Shown piece by piece: positions 1-10,731 of a stretch of DNA of 64,000 nucleotides. The DNA comes from Toxonevra muliebris. Its lineage: Eukaryota; Arthropoda; Insecta; Diptera; Pallopteridae. A program made the translations under genes and the position numbers. How positions within the stretch are numbered: position 1 is the first letter of the stretch; every line of letters begins with the position of its first letter. Under the pieces are notes generated by a model that was given only the letters and a program-made list of their open reading frames with translations, ran no database searches and was not told the DNA's origin. The stretch is taken from assembly GCA_963691655.1 (NCBI GenBank), contig OY829326.1, positions 25,284,878-25,348,877 of the forward strand, given 5' to 3'.

Positions 1-288
1 ACGTTGGGCGCTGTGGCTTTATACAATTTCCTGCGTAAAACAGATAGAAATTTTTGCGAGCAAACTGAAAAAATTAATATAAGAGCAAATGGTGAAGATG
101 AAGAGGATTGCATTTTAATATCGGATAACGAAGAAGAGATACGTGAACGTGAGGAATTTACACCAAGCATTGCGATGAATAATTGCTTTCAAAGTTTTTT
201 CCATAAGCAAAAGGGTGATACAGCCGCTGGTTTGGCTAAGAGAGAATTGCTAATGAAGCATATTGCTGATACTAAGTTAATGAATTGA
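1..288 (+). CDS. C-terminal end of a HARBI1/ALP1-like transposase-derived nuclease gene (partial)
   Basis: The reading frame is open from the first base of the window to a TGA at 286-288, so this is the 3' end of a gene or exon that begins outside. The segment GAVALYNFLRKTD (residues 2-14 of the visible part) resembles the 'ALHNFL' helix that closes the DDE nuclease domain of HARBI1/ALP1-like proteins. An acidic linker follows (GEDEED, DNEEE), and then a short basic helix (AAGLAKRELLMKHI) like the C-terminal helix of that family. No catalytic residue is in view. It could be a domesticated nuclease or the end of a Harbinger transposon, and the sequence does not decide between them. AATAAA signals at 584-589 and 590-595 could end its transcript. 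It converges on the PGRP gene that follows. Confidence 0.5.
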   Translation, partial: TLGAVALYNFLRKTDRNFCEQTEKINIRANGEDEEDCILISDNEEEIREREEFTPSIAMNNCFQSFFHKQKGDTAAGLAKRELLMKHIADTKLMN

Positions 289-646
289 ATTTAATTGTAC
301 ATTTCATTGCTGCATTACATACATATATGAAAACTGGCATAGAAGAATCTATATCATAATGTAATAATATTTGTATATGATGATGTATTTTCCTTAGTGC
401 TAGTGATTCTTATTGGTTCCTTTGTTTGTTTTTTCTTTTTTAATTTTTTTATTTTTAAATTATTAATTAACTATACTAATTTGCTTCATTCTTTATATTT
501 TATAAAAATAAAAAATTCATTTCGACGCATATTTAACGATAAATTGATTGCATTCATTACTATTGCTTTTTTAAAAGCATAGAAATAAAAATAAAACAAA
601 AAAAACTTGATGATAAAGTGTTCGATTTTTTGTGCATTTATTTTTT
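289..646. other. short convergent intergenic region with polyadenylation signals
   Basis: AT-rich spacer between two convergent genes. It holds plus-strand AATAAA hexamers at 584-589 and 590-595. On the minus strand there is an AATAAA at 642-637, only 4 bp after the PGRP-SD stop codon. No other gene is visible. Confidence 0.6.
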
Positions 647-1304
647 TCATGCTTTACGACTCCAGTGAGGCCATTGTTTAATGATAGCATATAGTGCAGC
701 ACCTGGACTATCGGTTGCTGTTAACTGACGATGTCCGAACAGTTTATAATCATCGGTTATTTTCCCGGTTTGCACACCCATTTCCAGTAGAGATTTGGCT
801 GCTTCTAAGGCCTTTTCACTTGGTACACTCTTTTCATAGTTGCCAATAAAAGTTATACCCAAACTGCCAGCATTATAACCTTTGGCGAAAGCACCTTGCT
901 GTTCCCACCCTCGCCCTTCATATACGTTGCCATTATTACCGACAAGAAAATTGTAAGCGATATCGTCGAAATTCAATTGCTTCATTTGATAATTTTGTAT
1001 ATTTCGTACTTGTTGTGCGCACGTTTCCTGTCAAAACAAAATACATGAAATATCTTCGATTAAAATTTTTATCAAACCATTTAAGGTGTATGACTAGTTT
1101 ACTACTTACATCGTTATTACAGTCTAAACCTGCGGTATGAGTTATAATTACCCTCGCTACTGGCAGCATTAATTTGGTCAATTCCGTTTTGGCCTCATCT
1201 CCGCTCCATTGTGCTTTCGCGACAATATTCACATCTGCTTTTGCAAAATCGACAAACATCGAAACAATGCATATTAAGAGCAGCGTAAAGCGAATGCTGA
1301 GCAT
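647..1304 (-). CDS. PGRP-SD: secreted peptidoglycan recognition protein, PGRP-SD-like (2 exons)
   Basis: Exon 1 runs 1304-1110 and exon 2 runs 1027-647, with a GT-AG intron (donor GTAAGT, acceptor ACAG) in phase 0, giving 191 residues. The ATG at 1304 is chosen because it opens a signal peptide (MLSIRFTLLLICIVSMF, cut probably after AKA near residue 23). The upstream in-frame ATG would hide it. The rest is one PGRP (amidase_2 fold) domain. The conserved Cys pair is present (GLDC, ETC). The first zinc ligand His is Thr (ITHTAG), the Tyr is kept (DIAYNF), the second His is kept (FGHRQL), and the zinc Cys is Ser (TDSPG). It should therefore not be an amidase. The pattern (xHTAG, GHRQ, xSPGxALY, QWPxWS) matches Drosophila PGRP-SD, a secreted co-receptor that helps present DAP-type peptidoglycan. 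The GW in GRGW fits DAP-type preference. The ortholog assignment rests on recalled similarity. Confidence 0.85.
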
Positions 1305-1393
1305 CTTTTCCTTTGTTTTTGGTGTAAATTTTTGACGTTCGTTTAGCTTGAAGTATATCTTAGTAATGTACTCAGTTAGTGAAACAATCAATA

Positions 1394-1400
1394 TTATATA
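1394..1400 (-). promoter_or_regulatory. TATA box of the PGRP-SD-like gene
   Basis: On the minus strand TATATAA begins at 1400, about 95 bp upstream of the chosen ATG. A start site about 30 bp downstream would lie near 1370 and leave a 5' UTR of about 65 nt. TATA promoters are usual for inducible immune genes. Confidence 0.5.
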
Positions 1401-1698
1401 GCGTGTACTTTATTTATTTATGTATATATGTATGTAAAAGAATATGATGAATACATATTTGCTTTACTGATAACCTATTGTGTTTTTTGCACAGTATTTT
1501 ACTTCAAGTTCCGTACCCGTACTCGTACCATTTTGAAAGAATAAGCTCAATAACTCAAATCAACAAGTACTAGTCTGTTTGTACGAATATATGACAGACA
1601 TTTCATAATTATTTCAAAATTCTACCATGCTATGAGTAATTTACCTTACAATATTGTATATTTTTTTATTTCAGTTTTTCACAGCTCGAAACAGAAAA

Positions 1699-1708
1699 GG
1701 GGATTCCT
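1699..1708 (+). promoter_or_regulatory. kappaB-like site upstream of PGRP-SD
   Basis: GGGGATTCCT is a close match to NF-kappaB (Relish/Dif type) sites. It lies about 300 bp upstream of the TATA box, in the expected enhancer range. Motif match only, and single sites occur by chance. Confidence 0.4.
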
Positions 1709-1990
1709 TTTATTTGTAGCAATAGAAAATGTACCATGTTTAATTAGTTTGTACTATACATATAAGTATCAACGTAACTTGCATATACATATGAATGTAC
1801 ATAAATATGTATAACACAAAAAAACAGTGGCGGATTCAAGGACATAGAATTCTTCGAAGACATGTGATAATCTTTAGAAGCTTACCTTAAATGTTTGTTA
1901 GAATTTAACATATTGAGTATTAAGCCGCTTTAATAGAAATCACCTTCGAAGGCTACTCCACACAGTGGTGCTAAAAAGAGTCAAAATTGG

Positions 1991-2172
1991 AAATACGATG
2001 TAAAAAATTCTAGCCAGCGAAAGTGAATCAAAAATATTTGAGTGCTAAAACGAAACAAAAATTTGCACTCAGCTAGCTTTGTTCTACTTCGCCATTCCTT
2101 ATTTTTGTTTCGTTTTTGCATTCAAACAATTTTAATGCCTTTTCACTAGCTACAATTTTTTACATCGTATTT
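1991..2172. mobile_element. foldback MITE, about 182 bp
   Basis: The ends are inverted repeats. The left end AAATACGATGTAAAAAATT is matched by the reverse complement of the right end (AATTTTTTACATCGTATTT). A second inverted pair lies inside (AAAACGAAACAAAAAT near 2045 and ATTTTTGTTTCGTTTT near 2100). There is no coding capacity, and no clear target-site duplication was identified. Confidence 0.7.
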
Positions 2173-2607
2173 GCTTTCAGCCTGTCACTTGTAAATACTT
2201 CAATTAAGTAGATGAGTTTAAAAGGAACTCTGAAAATTGATTTTGTTTTGTCATCATAAAGCGTATTGATAGTTCCGCATTAACAGCAATTACTACTTTG
2301 GTAGGATCATTTCTAATTGCTCGAACTTTTTTATTTTTCCATTAAGTCTGATGATTTTTTTCTCCATTATTATTTGCAATATTCTTTAGGTGAACATCCA
2401 ACGCCATTGTGTTTTCTGTGTTCGTTTGGAAATACCATTACTTGAAAAATTACGATTTACTTAATTTTTTTAAAAACCGGCCGCAGAGTTTAGTTTTTAC
2501 ATTTTTTAAGAGATGTATATAAGCTAAAATAGAACCTCTTCTTGGACCCGCTGATGTATATATGTAAATGTATATATGTATTAAAGTGTCTCATCAAAAC
2601 AAGTGTT

Positions 2608-3273
2608 GTTGTACACCCCTGAAAAGGACATCGGTTTATTTTATGATGATCCCCAAAATATTTCGGTTCTAGCGATTAACGTTCGTGAGCTGGACCATCT
2701 TAAAAAAACCTCCAAAAATCGACTTTTCCGCGGGAAAATTTTTATTAGGCTACTTTTGGCCAACTAAAAGTTTACAAATAATAGATATTGAAAAATTCTT
2801 GGGTTCTGCCAGTAGATTTGAGATAATAAGATTTTTCTTCACATTTTTTGCAATATCTTTCATACAATTTTTATGAAAATTTAAATAATTCCGTAACTTG
2901 TTGTCCAATCTTTGATTACAAGATATCGTTAGAAAGGTGTTACATGCTGCTATCGTTTCAATAAAAAACAAATTTCAATCGCGACAAAATTTGCTTTTAA
3001 GTAATAAATATTTTTAAAAATTCAATAAATGAAAATAAATTTCATAACTCGATGCTTTGTTATTATTAATTTTTATAGATATCGTAAGAAAAATATTACT
3101 GAAATTTCAACAAAAATCTCTTTTTGAAGTATCTATTATTTGAAATTATCCCGTACAAAAGTCAATTTTTAGAGGGTTTTCAACATGGCTCACGAACGGT
3201 AATCGCTAGAACTGAAATATTTTGGTAATCATCATAAAATAAACCGATTTTCATTTTTAGGGGAGTACAACAT
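2608..3273. mobile_element. foldback element with terminal inverted repeats of about 95 bp
   Basis: The left arm (about 2608-2705) and right arm (about 3180-3273) are imperfect inverted copies sharing CGGTTTATTTTATGATGAT, AAAATATTTC and GTTCTAGCGATTA. The interior is AT-rich and non-coding. A decayed partial copy of the same arm occurs at about 3358-3402. Confidence 0.75.
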
Positions 3274-4325
3274 GAGCGATTTTTTTTGCACTCGAGGCAT
3301 TTTAATATATACATTAAGGTGCATCATGAAAAAACTTGGCGAGGCTAAAAATTATTCTTTGTTTATTTTATAAAGATTTCCAAAATATTTCGGCTTTAGA
3401 TACAAGATCTATTGTCTTTTGTATAAAGAAATTTGCAATATTGATATTGCGCTGTATGATAGTTTTTTTATATTTCGCAAAAATTACTACTGAATAACTT
3501 ACAATTTGGTTTTGCTTCAAGGACCTTATATATCATCTTTAAATAACTTGATTTTTTCCACTAGTTTCGCCAATATGACAATTTTTTATACGGTTATTTA
3601 CTACATGAGAATTTTGAAAAATTTCACCCAAAAATGTGAAAATATTATCAATTGCTAATTTCTAAATTGTTTTTAGTTTTTATAGATGGTAGTAAATTAC
3701 TAAAACGTCCTTAATCGCACTGTTAGATTAAAACTTGTTGTAATCCTGAAAATAACTCCTACTTTTTTTTGCATTATGTTTGAAGCCGAAACACTGTGCA
3801 CCAATTTCATACTGGAAATTTGGGGAAAGTGTTATATATGAAATTTTTTACTAATTTATTTTATTTATTTATTTACTATTTTCAACATCCTAATACAACA
3901 AGATTAAAAAATATCTTATAATGTATATATCAATATCTTAATAAACTTCATTTTGGTTTCAACATATTGAGAGATTTTAATGATTACTGTTTTTAAAATC
4001 CTTTAATAAAATGAAGTATCACTATGCAAAGCACAAAAGACAGTACAATTAAATTGACTGTGAATATTAAACACTTGTACTTCTGCAAAATCATAATTCT
4101 TAGATATTTTATTTTTACGGAATGGCACTTTGTGACCTGCGGATGAATGTTTTTATACTAAAAATTTATATTTCCATCACACTCAGAATACTTACCTACT
4201 GAACTTATTTATAAAAATCTTACAATAAATCTTATAACAAAGAAACAATTTAAATTAGTCAGTTTATTGGTTTGCAATAAATTTTCAGATGAAATACCTA
4301 TATATAAATATGTTTTAGCACTAGC
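3274..4325. other. AT-rich non-coding DNA
   Basis: Apart from the partial foldback arm at about 3358-3402 I see no gene, RNA or clear element here. Confidence 0.5.
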
Positions 4326-4473
4326 GGTTCGTAGGGGGTTTGGGGTTAAGCCCCTTTCCCGATGAAAATCTCATATATTTTGATAGTTGGACGGACATGT
4401 AAGAAAAACCAAATTGTAGGGACGAAGAAATAAAACCTCCCATTTGGAAATCTCTAGATCCGCTACAGCGTAC
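4326..4473. mobile_element. MITE family A, copy 1
   Basis: About 150 bp with end motif CTAGCGGTTCG on the left and GTAGCGGATCTAGAGATTT (reverse strand) on the right. Its reverse complement aligns well with 30970-31125, and its middle (CTCATATATTTTGATAGTTG) aligns with the reverse strand of about 25315-25468. That makes three copies of one family in the window. Confidence 0.65.
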
Positions 4474-4512
4474 AAGTATATGTATAAGTATACGTAAAGA
4501 TATGCAAGTATG

Positions 4513-5258
4513 TCAGTGACGAATCTATGGGGCTGAATTTGTGTTGAACTTAAAAAATTATAATCAGAATAATGAAGTGTGAAATAACTTTCGTTTTGCA
4601 CAAAAATCAAAAAAATAAATTTTTGAGAGAATCACATTTAAATTTTTCAATGAACTATCGTAGAACGCATTAAAGACACATAATCTTCATACAAGGAGGG
4701 TTCATAAAAAATGGTTAGTATTTTTTATATAATACAAAGCATTAAATAACAATAATTTCTGTATTAAGTAAACACTATTTTTTTTTGTTTATGAAAGTCT
4801 TGCGGTTGGTGTTATAAAAAAACTTTGATAATTTTTTTCCAACCTTCTATTTTTTATGATATGCGAAAAAAATTTAAGAATTTCGTTTACAATGTAATAT
4901 ATCGTAATGAATATTTAAAGATGCAAGCCCATTTAAATGTTGTTGACCAATCGTACCTCGCAAGTATGGTTTCCAATATTGGTAGAATGAAAAACTATGT
5001 CAAAAATCTCCCAATAAAATAGAAATTTATAAAAATGTAACTTTTGAATTCAAATTTGGCAAAAAAATAGCTTATTATAATTCAAATTTTAGTTAAGAAA
5101 CCATCAAAAACCATGTAGCCATAAAAAATATGATTGTTAATATAAGAGTAAATTCTTTTAATTATTTACATATCACACAACTAAATAATATTTAAAATCA
5201 GTAAAAAATATAAATAGTCAAACCCTCCTATGATAAAATCCTATATCCGCCACTGATG
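4513..5258. mobile_element. possible MITE with CAGTGRCGRAT ends
   Basis: The left end CAGTGACGAATCTATGG and the reverse complement of the right end (CAGTGGCGGATATAGG) form short inverted repeats about 745 bp apart. A solo end of the same type (CAGTGGCGGATTCAAGG) lies near 1827. The interior is AT-rich with no convincing ORF. Confidence 0.45.
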
Positions 5259-5739
5259 CATGTTTATACCTACATATATACAATGCATATTCATATGTAT
5301 ATTATTTACAATTAATAAAAAATTGCAGTCCCTTATAGTATATTGATTTTGTTGCTTGCAATTTATCAGTTTTACGTAGGTTTGGACATTGGCGCGGGCT
5401 AAATTCTCGAAAATAATACGTGCTAATAGCACGGGAGCTAATAATATAACAAAACAAAAAATAACAACTCATGTAAAAAAAATTGGTAATTTTATTTACA
5501 TGGGTAGGTAGGTCAAGGGAATGCAAGGGAATGTTTTCATGGTAGTGAGTGGTGTTGTTGGAACGTCCTCATATAAATAATTTTTATTCAATTTATTTTC
5601 TCTGGGGGACGTGACTGTCCAAAAATGTCGACCAATCACATTAATAACAAAAATGAAAAAAGAAAAATTTAACAATGGCAAAGAATACTATCGACATTGA
5701 AACAAGGGCTGTTTATTTGTTTGTTTGAAGTTATTTTTT

Positions 5740-6665
5740 GGTATGTTTAAACGATTTGAATACATCCTGGTTACAACCATTTCGTTTGGTTCAAGTACTT
5801 GAGTATGTCGTTGATGTTGGTTTTAGATAGCTCTCCGCTGTTATTAAAAAGAGGTTTGCCTTAAATGTTCAAACTATCCTTCCATGAGCCTGGGCATTCG
5901 CAGAGAAAGTGAATTAACGTTTCTTTTTCCTCTAGTTGTTTTGCAGCTGTGGCAAATAGTTTTGTGAAGGATGCCCATTCTGGCTGTTTGGAATCCAATG
6001 TGCTAGAAACTAGCAATTATTGCCGTAAGCCTTCATACATCCCTTCGATTTTTGTTGATGAGTTGCTCAGTTTTCCTCCAATTCGCGTCAGTTCGTCAGC
6101 CATGACGTTGCCCTTAATATTCCGGTGTCCTAATATTCCTCCACACCTTCCATATAGTGGTCTAGAACACGCTAGCTGAGTCGGGGAGGTGAATGATCTG
6201 TCTGTTCTGTTATTCAAGTACTGTAAAACTCATATTGAAAGACAGACGAGGTATGATATAGTCCGTTTTGTTGGCTATTCCATGCCGCATGAGCAGTTTT
6301 CCTTTTCCTGCATTCAGTTTTCCTTAACTTCAAGGCGCTAATGGTTGCCGTTTGTTCAATGAAGAGGTGTATTACAATCAGATGCATTAGAACATTGAGA
6401 GGCTCTCTAGGGCAGGATGGAATAGTTACTGCTGCTCCAACACAGGTTGACCTTTGGATTTCTCCTAATTTTGTTACTTAGAACTTTCTACCATATCAGG
6501 TTTCCGTGAAATAAAATTGGAAGTACGACAGCTTTGTACATCCATAAAGTTAATTTTGGTTGAGGGCTCCATTTCCTTCCAACCATCTTTCTGCAGGCTC
6601 TACTTGCTTTGTCTCCAGTTCAACTTTGAGTCCAGTATTACACCCAAGTAAACTTGGGCTATACA
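5740..6665 (-). mobile_element. decayed LINE fragment (RT end, RNase H, zinc knuckle)
   Basis: Read on the minus strand with several frameshifts and stops. A reverse transcriptase thumb is visible near 6660-6600 (YLGVILDSKLNW), then a stretch resembling CRKMVGRKWSPQPKLTLWMY. An RNase H C-terminal motif lies at about 6150-6070 (GHRNIKGNVMADELTRIGG). A terminal CCHC-like segment lies near 5930-5880 (ETLIHFLCECPG), and the LINE-type end (NDILKYLNQTKWL) near 5800-5760. The order matches the 3' half of an I/LOA-type ORF2. It is older and more damaged than the copy at 7094-10500. Confidence 0.7.
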
Positions 6666-7082
6666 GAACGGTTTAAGTAAAAATGGGCAATATAAGAGCA
6701 TACATGTGTAAAACCGATTAATTTCCTTCTGACCGTGAAAAATATTACACAACATAGTATTTTTTTTTTTGGCGAGAGGTCTCTTTAAAGACGTTTGGTT
6801 CTGTTTTGGACTAAGCTCCATAATCAGCATTTAAAAAGTATAAACCAAAAAAATACAGATCAATTAACTCTAAGAATTAACAGTGAACGGACATCTATTT
6901 CAGTTAGACGAACATTGGTTTTAAATGATAGTTTCCTAAGCCGAATTATTGATTGCCATAAAAATGGCAACCTACTAAAAACCAGTGTATAAATAAAATT
7001 CTTGTCTTTTCAGATTTAATGGCGGTTTTTGGGATCACCATGTATAAATTTAGATAATAATTATTAAATTATGTAAAAATCT
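6666..7082. other. non-coding spacer between two LINE insertions
   Basis: No gene or clear repeat is seen in this AT-rich stretch. Confidence 0.4.
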
Positions 7083-7093
7083 TATATTGAAAC
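7083..7093. repeat. target-site duplication, left copy
   Basis: TATATTGAAAC occurs here and again at 10501-10511, directly flanking the LINE. This perfect 11-bp direct repeat fixes both ends of the insertion. Confidence 0.85.
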
Positions 7094-7112
7094 CTGGATC
7101 GTCTCCAGCTAC

Positions 7113-10100
7113 ATGGCACATGACCACGGTACATCACCGCCGCACGATACGTTGAAGCTTCTGGTTGCAGAGGCTAACCGTAAACGGACCCCGGTTATCA
7201 TCGGTGCCGACGCTAATGCCCATCACGAGATGTGGGGCAGCACGGACACAAATGAACGAGGTGAGTCCCTCTTTGATTTTATCCTTACTCATGACTTAGT
7301 TATTGCTAATAGGGGGAACGAGCCAACCTTCATTACTTCAAATAGAAGGGAGGTTCTCGATATCACTCTATTAAGTGAAAACTCGTCACATCTACTGAAA
7401 GACTGGAGTGTCTCGCAAGAGTGCTCCTTTTCTGATCATAATTACATTAACTTCACCATTGATAAACTAGATCCTACAGACTCTGCAGGTGCTACTAGCC
7501 TCATCAATAGGAAGCATACTGACTGGACAAAGTTCCATGCCATTATCGAGTCTGGCATACAGCCTGCTCCAGCCACTATAAATAACCACTGCGATATTGA
7601 TCGAGAGGTAAACTCCATTACAGCACTTTTTAACACTGCTGCTAAATCGGCATGCAATTCCTCCAAACCTAGAGGTAAGACTAAACCTTTATGGTGGACC
7701 CCGGAGATTGCAGAGCTACGAAAAGTATGCAGAAGACTCTTTAATAGAGCCAAGGCTTTCAATGACTGGTTTCTCTTTAAATCTAAACAAAGGAAACTTA
7801 AGTACGCTATAAGAAAAGCCAAAAGGGCGTCTTGGAGGAACTTCTGTGGTAGCATAGAAAGCTTCTCCGAGACTAGCCGACTTCGAAAACTCTTGAATAC
7901 GACCCCTAGGGCTCTCGACTGTATCCAGAAATCCGATGGTCACTGGACTGATTCTGGGATCGAGACCTTAGAGGTCCTCCTGTATACTCATTTTCCAGGG
8001 AGTAAAACCTTCGTTGATCATAGTCCTCCTGTGACCGATCATCTTTTAAGTAACACCTCCCCTTTTCAATTGACCGACACTCTTCTAAAGTGGGCCATCA
8101 AATCCTTCAGCCCCTACAAATCTCCAGGGCCAGATGGCATCATTCCCGCGGATATTCAGCAAGGGGCTGAACACGTAACATCATGGCTATTGCAAATTTA
8201 TAATGCTTGCCTAAAATTTTCGTACATTCCCAAAAGCTGGAGAGAGGCTCGTGTAGTCTTCATACCCAAAGCAGGGAAGGCGTCCCATATCAACCCAAAG
8301 GACTTCAGACCGATCAGTCTGTCCTCCTTTCTCTTAAAAATATTAGAAAGGGTTCTTGATTTTCATATCAGGAATTCTATCAATCCTACTCTTTTATCCA
8401 AATCACAGCATGCCTATACTAAAGGGAAGTCTGTGGAAACAGCGCTACATGTACTCATTGAGGAAGTTGAGAAATCACTTTCCAACAAGGAGTACACACT
8501 TGCAGTGTTTCTCGATATCGAGAGGGCATTCAACAATGTCTGCCCCGACGCTGTCGTTAATGCCTTAATAAATCTTAATCTTGATGTTAATCTGGTTAAA
8601 TTTATAGGACAACTACTTAAAACACGTATCATCAGCTCCTCTATCGGAAATGATAAAGTCAAAAAGGTTGTCAATAGGGGCACACCACAAGGAGGTGTAT
8701 TATCGCCTCTTATTTGGAATCTGGCGGTGAACACACTGCTAAACAGATTAGATCAAACCGGCTGCAAAATAATAGCTTATGCAGATGACATTGCTATTGC
8801 AGTATCCGGCAAATACGTTGCTACTCTTTCAGAACGGCTAAATCACTCACTTAGCATTCTGTCTCACTGGTGCCGTGAATTCGGTCTTAATGTTAATCCT
8901 GCCAAAACAGAGGTTATGCTTTTCACTAGAAAGTATAAAATACCAACTTTTGCCCTACCCAAAATTAATGGTATCTCGCTTTGTCTTAGTAAGCGCGTCA
9001 AATATTTAGGACTTGTTCTTGATCCTAAACTTCAATGGAAAGCTAACATAGCAGAGAGAGTACGGAAAGCCTCTTGCGCTCTCTACTGCTGTAAGAGGGC
9101 ATTAGGAACAAGATGGGGTCTTCAACCTCGAGTCACTTCCTGGCTCTATTCAGCAGTGGTCGAGCCTAATCTTCTTTATGGATCCGTCTTCTGGTGGCCA
9201 GCTACTTCAAAGGCGGTCAACCTTAAACCACTGGATAAGGTTAGAAGAACGGCAGCCATATTGATTACTGGGGCCCTCCGTACTACCTCCACGAAAGCTC
9301 TCTTCGCAATCCTTCATTGGTTGCCAACCTCACTTCTGGTCAAGCAACAAGCTAAGTGCTCTGCTGTCAGACTCAGTGCCCTAACTCGCTGGACCCGGTC
9401 AAACCTGGGCCATGCCAAGATTTTAATCCACGATACGTCCGTACCAACTAACGTAGACTACATTTGCTCTACCCCTAATTTAAACCACACGTTCTTCACC
9501 CATATCCCCAGTAGAGAGGAATGGGTTAATGACGAGGTGGTCACTGACAATTTAATTGACATCTATACAGATGGATCCAAATCGGAGGAAAGAGTCGGCT
9601 GTGGCATCTTCTCTAGTAAGCTAGATCTCAGACTCTCTTTCCGACTTCCTGACCATTGCAGCGTCTTTCAGGCGGAAGTAATGGCTATCTATCAAGCGTC
9701 CAAGTGGCTTATTCGCAACGATTCATTCGATACGAATATCCGCATCTACACGGACAGCCAAGCAGCAATCAAGTCCCTTGCCGGTGTTTTCACTACATCA
9801 AAGCTTGTTCTCGACTGCCGATCTTCACTCAACATTTTGTCGAGTCACTCTTAGGTCCACCTATATTGGGTGCCTGGACATATGAATATTTCAGGTAGCT
9901 GCAATGCCGACGAGTTAGCAAAACAGGGATCGCAACTTACAGATATATCACCTACCTGCACCATTGGTGTCCCTCTTACGTCTATTAAATTAGCCATTAA
10001 GCAAAACTACCTTGAGGAAGCAAAAAGATCCTGGGTAGCGGAGCATACCTGTGGTATTACCAGGCTAACATGGACCACTATGGACAATAAACGTACTAGA

Positions 10101-10403
10101 CAGCTACTCAACCTAAGCAGAAGCTCCATCAGCATAACGACTTCGGTGCTCACGGGACACTGCATAATGGGGAGACATGCTGCAAGACTTGGACTGCCAT
10201 TCAATGACTTCTGTCGGGGCTGCGGCTCTGAGGAGGAGGAAGAAACAGTCCTTCATTTCATGTGCGAATGCCCATCCTTGGCCAGGAGGAGACTAAAACT
10301 CCTGGGTTCACCTTTCTTCACTAGTCTGTCCGAGCTATCATCCATAAATATTAAGGACATAGCCAGATTCATTATGGAATCCTCATGGTTCTCCACTCCG
10401 TAA
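7113..10403 (+). pseudogene. retrotransposon ORF2 (endonuclease, RT, RNase H) with one premature stop
   Basis: One continuous frame except for a TAG at 9852-9854. Counting from 7113, residues 1-115 are the end of an APE endonuclease (GADANAHHEMWG near 30; SDHNYI near 108, with the terminal catalytic His). RT spans about 320-640, with PGPDGIIPADIQ, DIERAF, GTPQGGVLSPL and the catalytic YADD at 556-559 (bases 8778-8789). RNase H starts at residue 817 (YTDGS) and continues with FQAEVMAIY and YTDSQAA. The stop falls inside RNase H. Beyond it, in the same frame, come WVPGHMNISG, the last acidic motif NADELAK, and a CCHC-like knuckle (FCRGCG ... HFMCEC). One substitution explains the break. The 5' truncation alone makes the copy non-autonomous. 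Confidence 0.85.
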
Positions 10404-10484
10404 ATGGGGGAGTCGCGCCGTACTGTGGTATCACAATGAGCCTAATTTGTGCTTAAGTGTGCTTTCAAGCAGAAGGCTGCCACT

Positions 10485-10500
10485 CCAACCTAACCTAACC
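10485..10500 (+). repeat. CCTAA-type tandem tail of the LINE
   Basis: CCAACCTAACCTAACC forms the element's 3' end immediately before the right target-site duplication. It is a short tandem tail in place of poly(A). It reads as the complement of the TTAGG repeat of many insect telomeres. Confidence 0.7.
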
Positions 10501-10511
10501 TATATTGAAAC
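10501..10511. repeat. target-site duplication, right copy
   Basis: TATATTGAAAC, identical to 7083-7093. Confidence 0.85.
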
Positions 10512-10712
10512 AAAATATTTCTTCATAATCTATTGTAATTTTTCTTTATATTTCAGTTTTCATTTTTATTTATCTTTTGTCGACGTGCCTTTTTAATTTT
10601 TTTTTCAGTTTTCGGAACAGTTATTTGTGGAAAATTATGGAGACGTATTTTATTATTAGTAGTATATCAAAGAGTTTACATTCGTAACATAAAAATGGCA
10701 AAATTCAAATCT

Positions 10713-10718
10713 TTTATT
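10713..10718 (-). terminator. polyadenylation signal after the distal LF-position ectodomain
   Basis: AATAAA on the minus strand, 14 bp after the stop codon at 10732. The rest of 10512-10731 is AT-rich with nothing else visible. Confidence 0.5.
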
Positions 10719-10731
10719 ATTTTGGTTATTA

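Larger units (their letters stand above)
7094..10500 (+). mobile_element. 5'-truncated LOA/I-type non-LTR retrotransposon
   Basis: A 3407-bp insertion bounded by 11-bp target-site duplications. It enters inside the endonuclease domain: the frame before the first ATG already reads WIVSSY, so it is 5'-truncated as LINEs often are. Order: endonuclease remainder, reverse transcriptase, RNase H, zinc knuckle, short 3' UTR. The 3' end has no poly(A); it ends in CCAACCTAACCTAACC. RNase H downstream of RT with an APE-type endonuclease places it in the I superfamily, and LOA is my best guess. Its relatively intact frame and perfect duplication suggest a young insertion. A shorter copy of the family sits at 54366-54650. 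It is on the strand opposite to the PGRP genes, between PGRP-SD and the LF-position gene. Confidence 0.9.

Noticed and set aside
647..1391. longer PGRP-SD start at 1391
   Set aside because: It would place 29 charged residues before the signal peptide and begin upstream of the start site predicted from the TATA box.
10485..10500. true telomeric repeat
   Set aside because: Only about three units, placed exactly at the 3' end of a LINE before the target duplication.
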